In this document: one piece after another, positions 35,481 through 45,625 of the stretch
Position numbering within the stretch: the first letter of the stretch is position 1
Layout: each line of letters starts with the position of its first letter
Assembly: GCF_030123245.1 (NCBI RefSeq)
Contig: NZ_CP126101.1
Coordinates: 2,044,501 to 2,108,500 of the forward strand
DNA length: 64,000 nucleotides
Direction: 5' to 3'
Origin: Lysinibacillus pakistanensis
Lineage (GTDB): Bacteria; Bacillota; Bacilli; Bacillales_A; Planococcaceae
Notes under the pieces: generated by a model
What the model was told of the DNA's origin: nothing
The model's input: the letters and a program-made list of their open reading frames with translations, nothing else
Databases searched by the model: none
Position numbers and translations under genes: made by a program

Positions 35481-35494
35481 TGGAAGCGTTTACT
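35481..35494. promoter_or_regulatory. cre-like CcpA site
   Basis: TGGAAGCGTTTACT fits the core TGNAANCGNWNNCW of Firmicute catabolite-response elements at every fixed position. It lies between the divergent symporter gene and the small membrane protein gene at 35582. Confidence 0.5.
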
Positions 35495-35581
35495 TTCTGA
35501 AGTCAAAATAACATCAAAATATTTCGGGAATGTCGATACAAGAGTAAAGAAAAAGATATTATGTTAAAAGGAGGAGAGAGG

Positions 35582-35881
35582 ATGGCATTCTATTTTCAAC
35601 TTTATTGGCATTTTTTACTGATGATTATGGTTATGATTATTTTGGCAGGATTAATCACTTTTCTCATTCCACGAATTCCATCTGTATATGTTCTAGCTTT
35701 TAGCGGCCTAATTGGTTTGATTTACTCACGTTTAATTGAAATGGAACAGACTTATTTATTTTTTATTAGTATCAATCTATTGACCACAATTCTTCCAATT
35801 TTATTGATTAGGTATTTGCAATATTTGAAAAGAACGGCTGAAGAAATGGAGAAACGCAATAGACGAAGCGAATCCTCATAA
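35582..35881 (+). CDS. Small membrane protein of unknown function
   Basis: A 99-residue protein with three predicted membrane helices (about 5-30, 35-52 and 60-80) and a basic C-terminus KRTAEEMEKRNRRSE. The ATG at 35582 follows AAGGAGGAGAGG; the frame is open from 35561. I do not recognise the family. It precedes the murein-peptide cluster by 59 bases and may be separate from it, since a TATAAT box lies in the gap. Confidence 0.7.
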   Translation: MAFYFQLYWHFLLMIMVMIILAGLITFLIPRIPSVYVLAFSGLIGLIYSRLIEMEQTYLFFISINLLTTILPILLIRYLQYLKRTAEEMEKRNRRSESS

Positions 35882-35940
35882 GTGGAAAATACCTTTTTGT
35901 GATTAAATTAATATATAATGGTAGAAAAGGAGAGAAGTAA

Positions 35941-36627
35941 ATGAAGACAATTGGACTGATTGGTGGCATGAGCTGGGAATCTTCTTCGGAGTATTATCGA
36001 CTACTTAATGAAGAGGTAAAAAGGCTGTTAGGAGGTTTACATTCGGCAAAGTGTATATTGTATAGTGTAGATTTTCAGGAAATTGAACATTTTCAAGCAA
36101 GGGGGGAATGGGACAAGGCTGGTGAGGTGCTTGCTGAAGCTGCCTATTCTTTGGAGAATGCAGGCGCAAGTTTTATTGTTATATGCACCAATACTATGCA
36201 TAAGGTGATTGATAACATTCAGCAGAGGATTAAGATTCCCATTTTACATATAGCTGATGCAACAGCCCATAAAATAGTAGAGACGGGTTTACAAAAAATA
36301 GCTCTTCTCGGGACAAAGTATACGATGGAGCAGGATTTCTATAAGAATAGAGTGGAAACCTTCGGAATTACTGTACTTGTTCCACAGGCGGAGGAGAGAG
36401 TAGAGGTCAATCGAATCATTTATGATGAATTGTGTTTAGGGGAAATTAAGCCCTCTTCTAAACATTATTATTTACAAGTAATTGATAGCCTTGTAAAGTC
36501 TGGTGCGCAAGGAGTTATTCTTGGTTGTACAGAGATAGGGTTGCTAATCAAGCAGGATGATATAAATATTCCTGTTTTTGATACAACGATGATACATGCT
36601 CAAGCTGCTGTAATGAAAGCTATTTAA
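35941..36627 (+). CDS. Aspartate/glutamate racemase family protein
   Basis: A 228-residue Asp/Glu racemase. Start MKTIGLIGGMSWESSSEYYR is the YgeA-type N-terminus; the two catalytic cysteines lie in VICTNTMHKV (about residue 82) and VILGCTEIGLLI (about 194). It interconverts L- and D-aspartate or glutamate in the cytosol. ATG follows AAAAGGAGAG. It heads a cluster of murein-peptide genes and would let the cell use D-Glu released from cell-wall peptides (inference). Confidence 0.9.
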   Translation: MKTIGLIGGMSWESSSEYYRLLNEEVKRLLGGLHSAKCILYSVDFQEIEHFQARGEWDKAGEVLAEAAYSLENAGASFIVICTNTMHKVIDNIQQRIKIPILHIADATAHKIVETGLQKIALLGTKYTMEQDFYKNRVETFGITVLVPQAEERVEVNRIIYDELCLGEIKPSSKHYYLQVIDSLVKSGAQGVILGCTEIGLLIKQDDINIPVFDTTMIHAQAAVMKAI

Positions 36628-36641
36628 AAGGGGGAATAAAA

Positions 36642-37697
36642 TTGCCAGGTAAGATTCGGGATAGAGGCATTTCAATTGGGACGCTGCCCGTTGGCGAAAA
36701 AAATTGCATTACAGATGTAGCAGACGTATGTGTGGGGCATATGACAATTGATGAAGCATTAACGCAAGATGGCGCATATGCATGTACAGGTGTAACCGCC
36801 ATTTTACCGCATAAGGGTAATTTATTTCAGCAAAAGGTTACAGGAGCAAGCTATGTCTTAAATGGTTTTGGAAAAACAACGGGACTAATACAGGTAAATG
36901 AGCTGGGGGTTATTGAAGCACCTATTATGCTCACCAATACTTTCGGTGTTCCGGCTGTTACACAGGGAGCATTGCAATATATGCTTGATATGAATCATGA
37001 TATTGGGCAAACAACAGGAACGATTAATATTATCGTGGGTGAATGTAATGATAGTTATTTAAATTCAATACGCGCCTGTTCAGTAACACCGGAGCATGCT
37101 ATAGAAGCGATTCGCATTGCAACAAATGATGCTGCACAGGAAGGAGCAATTGGGGCAGGTAAAGGAATGATGTGTTTTGGCTATAAAGGAGGAATTGGCT
37201 CCTCTTCTCGCATTGTCAACTATGAGACAATCACCTATACCATAGGCTGTATGGTGCTTAGTAATTTTGGGCAAAGCACAGAATTTTTAGCGCAACGATA
37301 TGTTGAGACAGTTGTATCTTCTCAATCGACTATACCTCCAACAGATGGCTCCATTATCATTGTACTGGCAACGGATGCCCCACTTAGCAGTCGTCAATTA
37401 ACACGTGTTATTAAACGCTGTGGTATTGGACTTGGTCGAACAGGAAGCCATTTTTCCCATGGAAGTGGTGATATTGTTATTGGCTTTACCACTGCACATT
37501 GTATTCCTCATATATCAAATCAACTTGTGGAGACACGCACACAGCTTCGCGAGGATCATCCTATTATGAATCAGCTATTTACGGCAGCGGCAGAGGCAAC
37601 AGAGGAAGCCATTTTGAATTCCTTATCACAGGCAATAACTACAGTAGGCAGAGATGGGCATAAAGTAGAAGCCTACCCATTTTTCGAAAAGTGGTAG
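36642..37697 (+). CDS. P1 family aminopeptidase (DmpA/BapA-like)
   Basis: A 351-residue Ntn-fold peptidase of MEROPS family S58. Features are GKIRDRGISIGTLPVGEKN, the central EGAIGAGKGMMCFGYKGG and the self-cleavage site DGSIIIVLATDAPLSS, where the serine after Gly is the expected new N-terminal nucleophile. DmpA enzymes release N-terminal L- or D-amino acids from small peptides and amides. The TTG start follows GGGGG at 6 bases. It is 14 bases downstream of the racemase gene. Confidence 0.92.
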   Translation: MPGKIRDRGISIGTLPVGEKNCITDVADVCVGHMTIDEALTQDGAYACTGVTAILPHKGNLFQQKVTGASYVLNGFGKTTGLIQVNELGVIEAPIMLTNTFGVPAVTQGALQYMLDMNHDIGQTTGTINIIVGECNDSYLNSIRACSVTPEHAIEAIRIATNDAAQEGAIGAGKGMMCFGYKGGIGSSSRIVNYETITYTIGCMVLSNFGQSTEFLAQRYVETVVSSQSTIPPTDGSIIIVLATDAPLSSRQLTRVIKRCGIGLGRTGSHFSHGSGDIVIGFTTAHCIPHISNQLVETRTQLREDHPIMNQLFTAAAEATEEAILNSLSQAITTVGRDGHKVEAYPFFEKW

Positions 37698-37702
37698 CTC
37701 AT

Positions 37703-37743
37703 AAAAGTTATTGAGTCATGAAAATGGTTCAATAGCTTTTTTG
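37703..37743 (+). terminator. Terminator after the DmpA-like gene
   Basis: AAAAGTTATTGA pairs with TCAATAGCTTTT (one mismatch) and is followed by a T-run. It splits the cluster into two transcription units. Confidence 0.7.
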
Positions 37744-37975
37744 TTTCAACAATTTTATTTTTTCAGTTATTATCAACCCTCACTACGAATAAACTCCATA
37801 AAAAAGTGAAAAAGAATAAATTTCGACTATTAGCAGTCATTTATGTCGTCCATTGTTTTATGATAAGAAAATAGCCATTATTATGTATTTGTTCACTATT
37901 TATCTAGTCAACGGCATATAGGTAAATAAACTGAATTATCTGAAATAAATATTGTTTTTTTGCATGATTGGAGTG

Positions 37976-38719
37976 ATGCATATTAAGAAAAGCGTTTTTC
38001 ATCCGATTACAGCTAATAACGCTTCATTTCTTTCATCGAAAATTGCTGTGGGTGAAAGCTTTGAGCCGCTAATTAAAATCGAAGGACAGCATCCTAGAAT
38101 TTTTGCCAAGCCCATTTACCATCAACAAAAGATACCTAATAGCTTACAGGTGATCTATGTACGTGAAGGTGTCTATGAGCGATTACAAGAAGCGCTTTCG
38201 GTATTGCCAAAAATATATAGTTTAGTGTTATATGATGGCTATCGTCCCTTTCAAGTACAGCAGTATTTGTTTACACATTTTACACAGGAGGTTGCACAAC
38301 GATTTCCGCATTTGTCTGAACAAGAAATTGACAGTGAAACGCGAAGATATGTTGCATTTCCAAGCCTTGATTGCGCTCATCTTGTTCCCCATTTAACAGG
38401 AGGTGCAGTCGATATCACATTGGGGGATATAAATGGTCATGCATTGAATCTTGGCACAGCTTTTGATGAAATCAGTGCAAAATCCACGACACGTTATTTT
38501 GAACAATTTCCAAATGAGAATCACAAGGCCTGCACCTATAGAAGGCTTCTCTATAATTGCATGACTATGGCGGGCTTTACCAACTACTCTGAGGAATGGT
38601 GGTATTATGATTACAACAATATTGCTTGGGCTAGGAGAGTTCAAGCACAGTCAGCGAGTTACGGAGCAGTACAGGCAGTTATTCATAATCATTATGTAAA
38701 GGAGTTTAATTTTATATGA
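37976..38719 (+). CDS. D-Ala-D-Ala dipeptidase family protein (VanX/DdpX-like)
   Basis: A 247-residue M15D peptidase homologue. YDGYRPFQVQQYLF and the zinc-site motif HLTGGAVDI (His and Asp ligands, the usual HxxGxAxD) are intact. The second site, normally ExxH in EWWH, reads EEWWYYDY, so the third zinc ligand His is Tyr. Activity may be reduced or the ligand replaced. The ATG at 37976 has GGAG only two bases upstream; a longer frame starts at 37952. Its stop overlaps the dppA start (ATGA). Confidence 0.85.
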   Translation: MHIKKSVFHPITANNASFLSSKIAVGESFEPLIKIEGQHPRIFAKPIYHQQKIPNSLQVIYVREGVYERLQEALSVLPKIYSLVLYDGYRPFQVQQYLFTHFTQEVAQRFPHLSEQEIDSETRRYVAFPSLDCAHLVPHLTGGAVDITLGDINGHALNLGTAFDEISAKSTTRYFEQFPNENHKACTYRRLLYNCMTMAGFTNYSEEWWYYDYNNIAWARRVQAQSASYGAVQAVIHNHYVKEFNFI

Positions 38720-39510
38720 AGGTTTATATAAGCGCAGATATTGAAGGAATTACGGGGACTACAGTATGGAGTGAAACGGAGCTAAATGCCCCAGATTATC
38801 AGTTTTTCCAAAAACAGATGACACTGGAGGCAGAAGCTGCGATTGAAGGGGCAATTGCTGGCGGAGCTACTGAAATATTATTAAAGGATGCACATGATTC
38901 AGCTCGAAATTTAGACATTTCAAATCTACCCATTAATTGCAAGATTATTCGTGGATGGACCTATGACCCAATGTGTATGGTCGCAGGATTAGATAAAACG
39001 TTTGATCGAGCCATTTTTATTGGCTATCACAGTAAAGGGGGAAGCGAGCGCAATCCTTTGGCCCATACACTCTGTGTGTTTGCAGATGTCAAAATTAACG
39101 GGGAGTATGCCAGCGAATTTCTCATTAATACGTATGCAGCAGCATTACATGGGGTTCCAGTTTCGTTTGTTAGTGGGGATGTTGGGCTAACAGAAGAAAT
39201 TCAGACCATAAATGAAAACATTGTCACTTTTGCCACGAAAGAAGGAATCGGCAATGCAACGATTAGTGTCAGTCCTAAATTGGCCATTCAGGAAACAAAA
39301 AGACTAGTGGAGGAGGCTATGAAAGTTCCACGAAATTCCTTACAAGTTTCCGTACCTGAACACTTTAAAATAGAAATTATTTATCGTGACCATACACGCG
39401 CATATCGCAATTCCTTTTACCCTAATGCTACATTTAAACCACATAATACAGTGGAATTTATCACAGATGATTTTTATGAAGTGCTTCGAATTTTACAGTT
39501 CCTAACATAA
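38716..39510 (+). CDS. dppA: D-aminopeptidase DppA
   Basis: A 264-residue M55 zinc D-aminopeptidase. Metal ligands start in KVYISADIEGITG (Asp 8, Glu 10) and continue in LLKDAHDSARN (His about 60) and FIGYHSKGG (His about 104), with a Glu near 133. DppA cleaves D-Ala from short peptides and forms a decameric ring in the cytosol. It overlaps the preceding dipeptidase gene by 4 bases. In Bacillus subtilis it opens the dpp operon, and here it likewise precedes the transporter genes. Confidence 0.95.
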   Translation: MKVYISADIEGITGTTVWSETELNAPDYQFFQKQMTLEAEAAIEGAIAGGATEILLKDAHDSARNLDISNLPINCKIIRGWTYDPMCMVAGLDKTFDRAIFIGYHSKGGSERNPLAHTLCVFADVKINGEYASEFLINTYAAALHGVPVSFVSGDVGLTEEIQTINENIVTFATKEGIGNATISVSPKLAIQETKRLVEEAMKVPRNSLQVSVPEHFKIEIIYRDHTRAYRNSFYPNATFKPHNTVEFITDDFYEVLRILQFLT

Positions 39511-39531
39511 GCAAATTAATAGAGAGGAGAA

Positions 39532-39546
39532 TAATTTCTGACAATT
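39532..39546. promoter_or_regulatory. CodY-box-like site upstream of the peptide transporter
   Basis: TAATTTCTGACAATT matches 12 of 15 bases of the CodY consensus AATTTTCWGAAAATT. It lies 238 bases before the binding-protein start. CodY represses dpp in Bacillus subtilis, which supports the call. The remaining gap to 39783 shows no gene. Confidence 0.45.
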
Positions 39547-39783
39547 TGTCGAGCAATTGGACACGCTCTTCTTGTCAATTAGGCACGCAACCGTTTTAAA
39601 ATAGGGGCAAATATCAAATTATCCAAGATTAACAACAATAAAATAATGTGATTAGGATGTAAATTCAGGTGCTATTATGAGCAGTTTTATCGCTCCATTT
39701 TAACGGCTTGCCTATAACGTGAAGGTGGAGTGAATCTAACTGCTTATTTATGCGAGACGAAAAAGAAACTAAGGGGGATGCCT

Positions 39784-41610
39784 ATGATGAAAAGGTATTG
39801 GTGGCTTTTGGTATGTCTTGTCGCATTGCTTTGTGCAGCCTGTAGTGATGATTCTTCAAGTGAAAAAAAATCAGAGTATCGCGTTGTCTATTCAGGGGAA
39901 ATAAAAACGTTAAATTACTTAAAAACCTCTGAAACCAATGAGTTTGCTGTGGCAGCGAACTTAGTCGATGGATTAATTGAGTATGATAAATATGGTGTCG
40001 TACAGCCTGGCCTAGCGAAGGAATGGTCTTCCAATGATGATGCCACGGTATGGACATTTAAGCTTCGTGAAGATGCAAAGTGGATTACCCATGATGGGAA
40101 GGAATATTCGAATGTTGTTGCCCAAGATTTTGTAGATGGCTTACATTATGTACTGGACGCAAAGAATGAATCATCAACAGCGTGGATTGCTACGGTTGTT
40201 AAAAATGGGGAAGCCTTCTATAACGGTGAGTTAACGGATTTTAAGCAGGTTGGCATAAAGGCAACAGATGAACATACAGTAGAATATACTTTAGAAACAC
40301 CTACTCCTTATTTTCTTTCTATGTTGAATTATGTTTGTTTCTTCCCAGTAAACGGAAAGTTTATTGAGGAAAAAGGGGATAGCTTTGGAACAACACGTGA
40401 AAATTTACTGTATAACGGATCCTATATTTTAGACAAATTTGAACCGCAAAATGAGCGTGTACTTGTAAAAAATGAATTGTATTGGGATAAGGACAATGTG
40501 CTTATTGATCGTATACGCTATAAATACAATAAAGAAGCGGCTACGGTTGCACCTGAATTATTCTTACGAGGGGAAATCGACTCAGCAAGTATTCCAACAT
40601 CCATTATTGATGAATGGTTCAAAGATGATAAGAAAAAATCACAAGTTCGTCAAACGCAAAATAACTTCTATACGTACTTCTATGCACTAAACTTCAATCC
40701 TCAATTTGATGCAGAGTATGAGCCTAACAACTGGAAGGTCGCAGTCAACAACAAGGATTTCCGTAAGTCCTTATTCCATGCTCTTGATCGGGTTTCTGCC
40801 ATGTTAACTTTAGAACCATATAATCCAAAAGATTTGCTTAGCAATACAATTACACCTAAAAATTTTGTTGATGTAGATGGCCTTGATTATACACAACTAG
40901 CACCGTTAGCGGATATTGCCAATCAGGATTCCTTTAAAAAAGATCAGGCATTGGCATACAAGGAAAAAGCAATGACTGCACTTGAAGGAAAGGCAACATT
41001 CCCTGTAAAAGTGTTAATGCCATATAATGCTGGTAGTCCAGATTGGGCTAACCGTTCTCAAGTGGTGGAACAGCAAATTGAGAAATTATTAGGAACAGAC
41101 TATATCGATATTATTGTAGAGGCAGGACCATCCACAGGCTTTTTATCGGAAGTTCGTCGCCCTGGTAAATTTGCATTGCTAGAAGCCAACTGGGGACCTG
41201 ACTATGCTGATCCATCAACGTATACGGACCCATTTACTGTAGATGGAACTTACAATAAACCAGAACTAGCGGAAGGCTATATAGAAGCTAATGGCAAATC
41301 AAAATATCAAAACTTAGTGGACGAAGCAAAATCGGCAATCGATACAGCAAAACGATATGAATTGTTTGCGAAGGCTGAGGCTTTCCTAATTGATGAAGCA
41401 TTTGTCATTCCTTATTCAGTAGGAGGAAGCGGCTATGTTGCCTCTAAATTAAATCCTTTCGAGGCTCAATATTCCCCATTTGGAGTGACAGCAGAGAAAT
41501 TTAAGGGACAACAGCTTTTAGATAAACCAATGAGCAATGATGAATTTAAAGAAGCGCTAGCAAAGTGGGAGCAGGAACGTGCGAATGCCTTAGCAAAAGC
41601 AGCACAGTAG
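39784..41610 (+). CDS. Peptide ABC transporter substrate-binding lipoprotein (OppA/DppE-like)
   Basis: A 608-residue family 5 extracellular solute-binding protein. Lipobox LCAAC (Cys about 20) after a hydrophobic signal, and the family pattern LNYLKTSETNEFAVAANLVD, then GVVQPGLAKEWSSNDDATVW. It is anchored to the outer face of the membrane and delivers oligopeptides to the permeases below. The frame is open from 39730, but ATG 39784 has AAGGGGG at 6 bases. A hairpin after its stop may protect this 5' part of the message. Confidence 0.95.
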   Translation: MMKRYWWLLVCLVALLCAACSDDSSSEKKSEYRVVYSGEIKTLNYLKTSETNEFAVAANLVDGLIEYDKYGVVQPGLAKEWSSNDDATVWTFKLREDAKWITHDGKEYSNVVAQDFVDGLHYVLDAKNESSTAWIATVVKNGEAFYNGELTDFKQVGIKATDEHTVEYTLETPTPYFLSMLNYVCFFPVNGKFIEEKGDSFGTTRENLLYNGSYILDKFEPQNERVLVKNELYWDKDNVLIDRIRYKYNKEAATVAPELFLRGEIDSASIPTSIIDEWFKDDKKKSQVRQTQNNFYTYFYALNFNPQFDAEYEPNNWKVAVNNKDFRKSLFHALDRVSAMLTLEPYNPKDLLSNTITPKNFVDVDGLDYTQLAPLADIANQDSFKKDQALAYKEKAMTALEGKATFPVKVLMPYNAGSPDWANRSQVVEQQIEKLLGTDYIDIIVEAGPSTGFLSEVRRPGKFALLEANWGPDYADPSTYTDPFTVDGTYNKPELAEGYIEANGKSKYQNLVDEAKSAIDTAKRYELFAKAEAFLIDEAFVIPYSVGGSGYVASKLNPFEAQYSPFGVTAEKFKGQQLLDKPMSNDEFKEALAKWEQERANALAKAAQ

Positions 41611-41636
41611 GATCAACGTTGGGTAGTAATGTTAAC

Positions 41637-41672
41637 AAGGAGATTCCGAATAAAAAATATCGGCATCTCCTT
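41637..41672 (+). terminator. Intercistronic hairpin after the binding-protein gene
   Basis: AAGGAGATTCCGA pairs with TCGGCATCTCCTT with one mismatch. It is not followed by a clear T-run. Such hairpins commonly raise binding-protein expression relative to the permeases by partial termination or by blocking 3' exonucleases. Confidence 0.65.
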
Positions 41673-41701
41673 TCATCTTTCTGAAAAAGGAGGATAATTC
41701 C

Positions 41702-42646
41702 ATGCTGTGGTATATAGGGAAGCGACTCTTACAATCTGTGGTTACTCTTTTTATCATCTTAACAATTGTTTTTTCATTATTACGATTAATGCCAGAGGAA
41801 GGCTATTTAGGAGCAGCAGCTGATAAAATGTCGCCTGCGCAACAAGAAATCTATTTAACAAATTTAGGATTACGTGATCCTTTATTGGTGCAACTAGGTA
41901 ACTTTTACAGCAAATTGTTCCAAGGAGATTTGGGGAAATCTGTTACCTACAGGACAGATGTACCAGTCGTTACAATTATTGCAGATAAAATTATGTATTC
42001 CTTGGCTTTCGGTTTAGGGGCTGTTGTGTTATCTCTAATGCTTGGTGTTCCACTTGGTATTTTAATGGCTCAAATGAAAGGGCGTTGGCTGGATCGATTG
42101 GGGACTGGCTATATAGTAATTGTCGTCGCAGTGCCAGCTGCTGTTTACTATTTAGTTATTCAAATGTATATCACGGAAATTTTTCATTTGCCAATGCTTT
42201 TTGATATGTATAAGCCCATTACCTGGATATTACCACTAGCTTCCATGGCATTAGCACCAACTGCCTCCTATGCCATGTGGATGCGACGTTATATGGTGGA
42301 TGAATTAAACAAGGATTATATTAAGCTAGCACGAGCAAAAGGCATGAAAGAGCGGACATTAATGTTTAAACATGTTTTACGAAATGCCTTTATACCTATG
42401 GCACAATATTTACCTGCAACGATTCTTTTTACAATTACCGGCTCCATTTATATTGAATCTCTGTACTCTATTCCTGGAATGGGTGGCTTACTCGTTGATG
42501 CGATACAGCGCCAAGATAACACCATTGTACAGGGCTTAGTCCTTGTTTTTTCTTCACTTGGGATTATTGGATTGATTTTAGGGGATATTGCCATGGCACT
42601 TGTTGATCCACGGATTAAATTGGGGAAAGGGGAGAGTGTACGCTAA
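41702..42646 (+). CDS. Peptide ABC transporter permease (OppB/DppB)
   Basis: A 314-residue permease with six helices. The family start LWYIGKRLLQSVVTLFIILT, and the EAA loop DYIKLARAKGMKERTLMFKH with G at the expected place, are clear. It forms the membrane channel with the next protein. The ATG follows AAAGGAGG. It overlaps the next gene (TAATG). Confidence 0.95.
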   Translation: MLWYIGKRLLQSVVTLFIILTIVFSLLRLMPEEGYLGAAADKMSPAQQEIYLTNLGLRDPLLVQLGNFYSKLFQGDLGKSVTYRTDVPVVTIIADKIMYSLAFGLGAVVLSLMLGVPLGILMAQMKGRWLDRLGTGYIVIVVAVPAAVYYLVIQMYITEIFHLPMLFDMYKPITWILPLASMALAPTASYAMWMRRYMVDELNKDYIKLARAKGMKERTLMFKHVLRNAFIPMAQYLPATILFTITGSIYIESLYSIPGMGGLLVDAIQRQDNTIVQGLVLVFSSLGIIGLILGDIAMALVDPRIKLGKGESVR

Positions 42647-43620
42647 TGGGTATGTATTCAGAAGAAATTAATAATATTTCTCATAGATCACGTGAAGCAT
42701 TATTTGAATTTGCAGTAACGGATGAGCGTCAGGCAGAAGAAACAGCCTACTCAAACTATTCCTATTGGCGTTCAACCTGGAAATCCTTTTTAAAAAATCG
42801 AATTGCCATCTTTTTGTTAGTCGCCGTGCTAATGATCGTAACCTTCACAATTCTTCAACCGTATCTACCAGCGCAAAAGTCTCCTACTGAAATTTATTTA
42901 GATGAACAAACAGGTCTACAGGCACGGAATATTGCTCCAAATACTGAATTTTGGTTTGGGACAAACTCCATTGGACAGGATTTATGGTCTCGTATTTGGG
43001 CAGGGACAAGGACCTCTTTATTGATTGGCTGCGCTGTAGCTATAGTAGAAGCTATTATAGGAATAACAATTGGTACACTTTGGGGCTTTTCGCGTAAATT
43101 GGAGATGCCAATTACACAACTATACAACATCGTTGATAATATTCCGACAACCATTGTATTGATTTTAATGTCATATATTTTACGACCTAGTGTTTCCACC
43201 ATTATTATTGCGATGTGTATTACGGGCTGGGTTGAAATGGCAAGGTTTATTCGCAATCAAATTGTCATTTTGCGTGATCGTGAATATAACTTAGCATCAA
43301 AATGTTTAGGGACACCAGATTATCGCATTATTTTAAAAAACCTATTACCTTATCTGATTTCAGTCATAATGCTACGCATGAGTCTGGCAATTCCATTTGC
43401 TATTGGTGCTGAGGTTTTTTTAACCTACATTGGATTAGGCCTACCAATTAGTGAGCCGTCTTTAGGGAATTTAATTAATGAAGGACGGGTGCTAATGATG
43501 TCTCCAGAATTACGATATCAGCTTATATTTCCGAGTATCGTTTTAAGTGTGATTACAATTGCATTTTATATTATAGGAAATTCATTTGCAGATGCAGCAG
43601 ACCCAAAAAATCACGTATAA
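42646..43620 (+). CDS. Peptide ABC transporter permease (OppC/DppC)
   Basis: A 324-residue permease of the OppC type, with an N-terminal cytoplasmic stretch of about 50 residues, the first helix, an external loop containing PNTEFWFGTNSIGQDLWSRI, then five helices. EAA loop: EYNLASKCLGTPDYRIILKN. The ATG overlaps the stop of the upstream permease. GGGGAGAG lies 9 bases upstream. Confidence 0.95.
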   Translation: MGMYSEEINNISHRSREALFEFAVTDERQAEETAYSNYSYWRSTWKSFLKNRIAIFLLVAVLMIVTFTILQPYLPAQKSPTEIYLDEQTGLQARNIAPNTEFWFGTNSIGQDLWSRIWAGTRTSLLIGCAVAIVEAIIGITIGTLWGFSRKLEMPITQLYNIVDNIPTTIVLILMSYILRPSVSTIIIAMCITGWVEMARFIRNQIVILRDREYNLASKCLGTPDYRIILKNLLPYLISVIMLRMSLAIPFAIGAEVFLTYIGLGLPISEPSLGNLINEGRVLMMSPELRYQLIFPSIVLSVITIAFYIIGNSFADAADPKNHV

Positions 43621-43632
43621 AGGATGAGGATA

Positions 43633-44688
43633 TTGACACAAGCACTATCTCATATTTTAACTATTCAAAACCTAGTGATTAAATTTTCGCTTCGTGGCAG
43701 GGTGCTAACAGCCATTCGTAATATCTCCCTTGATTTGTATAAGGGTGAAAGTATGGCAATAGTGGGTGAATCGGGCTCGGGAAAATCGGTGCTAATGAAA
43801 TCAATCATGGGCTTACTTGATAAAAATGGTTACATTGATCGGGGTCAGATTATGTACAACAACTGGGATTTGACACAATTTAACACTGAGCGGGATTGGC
43901 TAGCTATTCGAGGAAAAGAAGTGGCGATGGTGACTCAGGACCCAATGACATCATTAAATCCGCTGAAAACGATTGGCAAGCAAATCGAGGAATGTGTTAT
44001 TTTACATCAATCCCTAAGGGGGAAAGCGGCATATGTAGAAACCTTGAAATTATTAAAGGATGTTGGCATTCACGATGTGGAAAAACGTTTCAGGCAATAT
44101 CCACATGAATTTTCAGGTGGAATGCGTCAACGTATAGTCATCGCTATTGCATTAGCTTGTAAACCCAAAATATTAATTTGCGATGAACCGACAACAGCCC
44201 TAGACGTTACAATACAAGCGCAAATTTTACAGCTTTTAAAGCATCTCCAACAAAAATATGAGCTAACAACCGTCTACATCACACATGATTTAGGTGTTGT
44301 TGCTAAGGTAGCCGATCGTATTGCCGTTATGTATGCAGGAGATATTATCGAAATTGGTGAGACACATGAAATTTTCTTTAATGCTAAGCATCCCTATACA
44401 TGGGCACTCATTTCCTCGTTACCACAGCTAGGCTCAAAGGGCGAGCAGCTTTATTCCATTAAGGGCACACCGCCAAATCTGTTCCAGGACATTAAAGGAG
44501 ATGCCTTTGCGCCTCGCAATCCATACGCGTTAAAGATTGATTTTGTGGAACGTCCTCCATTTTTTCAAGTAAGTGATACACATTATGCCCGTACATGGCT
44601 GTTAGATCCTCTTGCTCCTAAAGTACAACCTCCTGAAGCACTGCAATCATTTTTTGAAGAAGGGAGACGATACGCACATGAGTCATAA
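43633..44688 (+). CDS. Peptide ABC transporter ATPase (OppD/DppD)
   Basis: About 351 residues. Walker [14 protein letters not shown], signature [12 protein letters not shown], Walker [15 protein letters not shown] and switch His [13 protein letters not shown]. The C-terminal oligopeptide/dipeptide extension is present but lacks the usual cysteine cluster. An ATG at 43624 has its ribosome site abutting it, whereas the TTG at 43633 is 9 bases from AAAGG; I prefer the TTG. It overlaps the next ATPase gene by 11 bases. Confidence 0.94.
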   Translation: MTQALSHILTIQNLVIKFSLRGRVLTAIRNISLDLYKGESMAIVGESGSGKSVLMKSIMGLLDKNGYIDRGQIMYNNWDLTQFNTERDWLAIRGKEVAMVTQDPMTSLNPLKTIGKQIEECVILHQSLRGKAAYVETLKLLKDVGIHDVEKRFRQYPHEFSGGMRQRIVIAIALACKPKILICDEPTTALDVTIQAQILQLLKHLQQKYELTTVYITHDLGVVAKVADRIAVMYAGDIIEIGETHEIFFNAKHPYTWALISSLPQLGSKGEQLYSIKGTPPNLFQDIKGDAFAPRNPYALKIDFVERPPFFQVSDTHYARTWLLDPLAPKVQPPEALQSFFEEGRRYAHES

Positions 44689-45625
44689 GGAGATTCTAGT
44701 TGAGGTTAAAAATTTAAAGATAGCTTTTGGTAAGGGTAAACATAAATTTATGGCAATTAATGATGTTAGCTTTACTATTTTTAAAGGTGAAATATTTGGC
44801 TTAGTGGGAGAATCAGGCTCAGGGAAAACTACCATAGGTCGAGCCATTATGCGTATCAATGATGTGACTGAGGGTCAGATCATTTATCGTGGTCGGAACA
44901 TTCATGGGAAAATTGCAAAAAGCTGGGATCGGGAAATTACCCAGAAAATCCAAATGATTTTTCAAGACCCTATGGCATCTCTTAATGAACGGGCTAAGGT
45001 TGATTATATTATCTCTGAGGGATTACTCAATACAAAAAACTATAACAATGATGCGGATCGCCAGCAAAAGGTGCGGACTGCACTTTTAAATGTAGGATTA
45101 TTACCAGAGTTTTCAAGTCGCTTTCCACATGAATTTTCAGGAGGTCAACGTCAGCGTATAGGCATTGCACGAGCTTTAGTAATGGAGCCGGAATTTATTA
45201 TTGCAGATGAACCCATTTCGGCCTTAGATGTCTCTATTCGTGCACAAGTTTTAAATTTATTAGCAAACCTACAGCAGCAAAAAAATTTAACCTACTTATT
45301 TATTGCACATGATTTGTCAGTAGTCCGCTTTATTACGGATAGAACAGCAGTTATTTATAAGGGAAGAATCGTTGAGCTAGCAGAAACTGAGCGGCTGTTT
45401 TCTAATCCTATTCATCCCTATACGCGAGCATTGTTATCAGCCGTACCAGAGCCTAATCCCTATAAGGAGCGTAATAAAATCGTAGAAATCTATGATCCAG
45501 CACAGCATTGTTATGATAGAAATCCTCCGTCGTTTAAGGAGGTAGAAGAAGGGCATTTTGTCTTGGCAAATGAGCAGGAAATGGCAAAATACCAAGCATC
45601 TCTACAAATGGAGGTATACAAATGA
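44678..45625 (+). CDS. Peptide ABC transporter ATPase (OppF/DppF/YkfD)
   Basis: About 315 residues. Walker [14 protein letters not shown], signature [12 protein letters not shown], Walker [15 protein letters not shown] and switch His [13 protein letters not shown]. The C-terminal extension ([16 protein letters not shown]) is typical of OppF. The ATG at 44678 overlaps the preceding gene and follows GAAGGGAG; the frame is open from 44612. In Bacillus subtilis the homologous ykfD lies in the murein-peptide ykf operon. Confidence 0.94.
   Translation: MSHKEILVEVKNLKIAFGKGKHKFMAINDVSFTIFKGEIFGLVGESGSGKTTIGRAIMRINDVTEGQIIYRGRNIHGKIAKSWDREITQKIQMIFQDPMASLNERAKVDYIISEGLLNTKNYNNDADRQQKVRTALLNVGLLPEFSSRFPHEFSGGQRQRIGIARALVMEPEFIIADEPISALDVSIRAQVLNLLANLQQQKNLTYLFIAHDLSVVRFITDRTAVIYKGRIVELAETERLFSNPIHPYTRALLSAVPEPNPYKERNKIVEIYDPAQHCYDRNPPSFKEVEEGHFVLANEQEMAKYQASLQMEVYK

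Noticed and set aside
39540..39595. A third 21-bp periodic array (CAATT motifs)
   Set aside because: CAATT occurs three times but with spacing 12 and 22, so periodicity is not supported.
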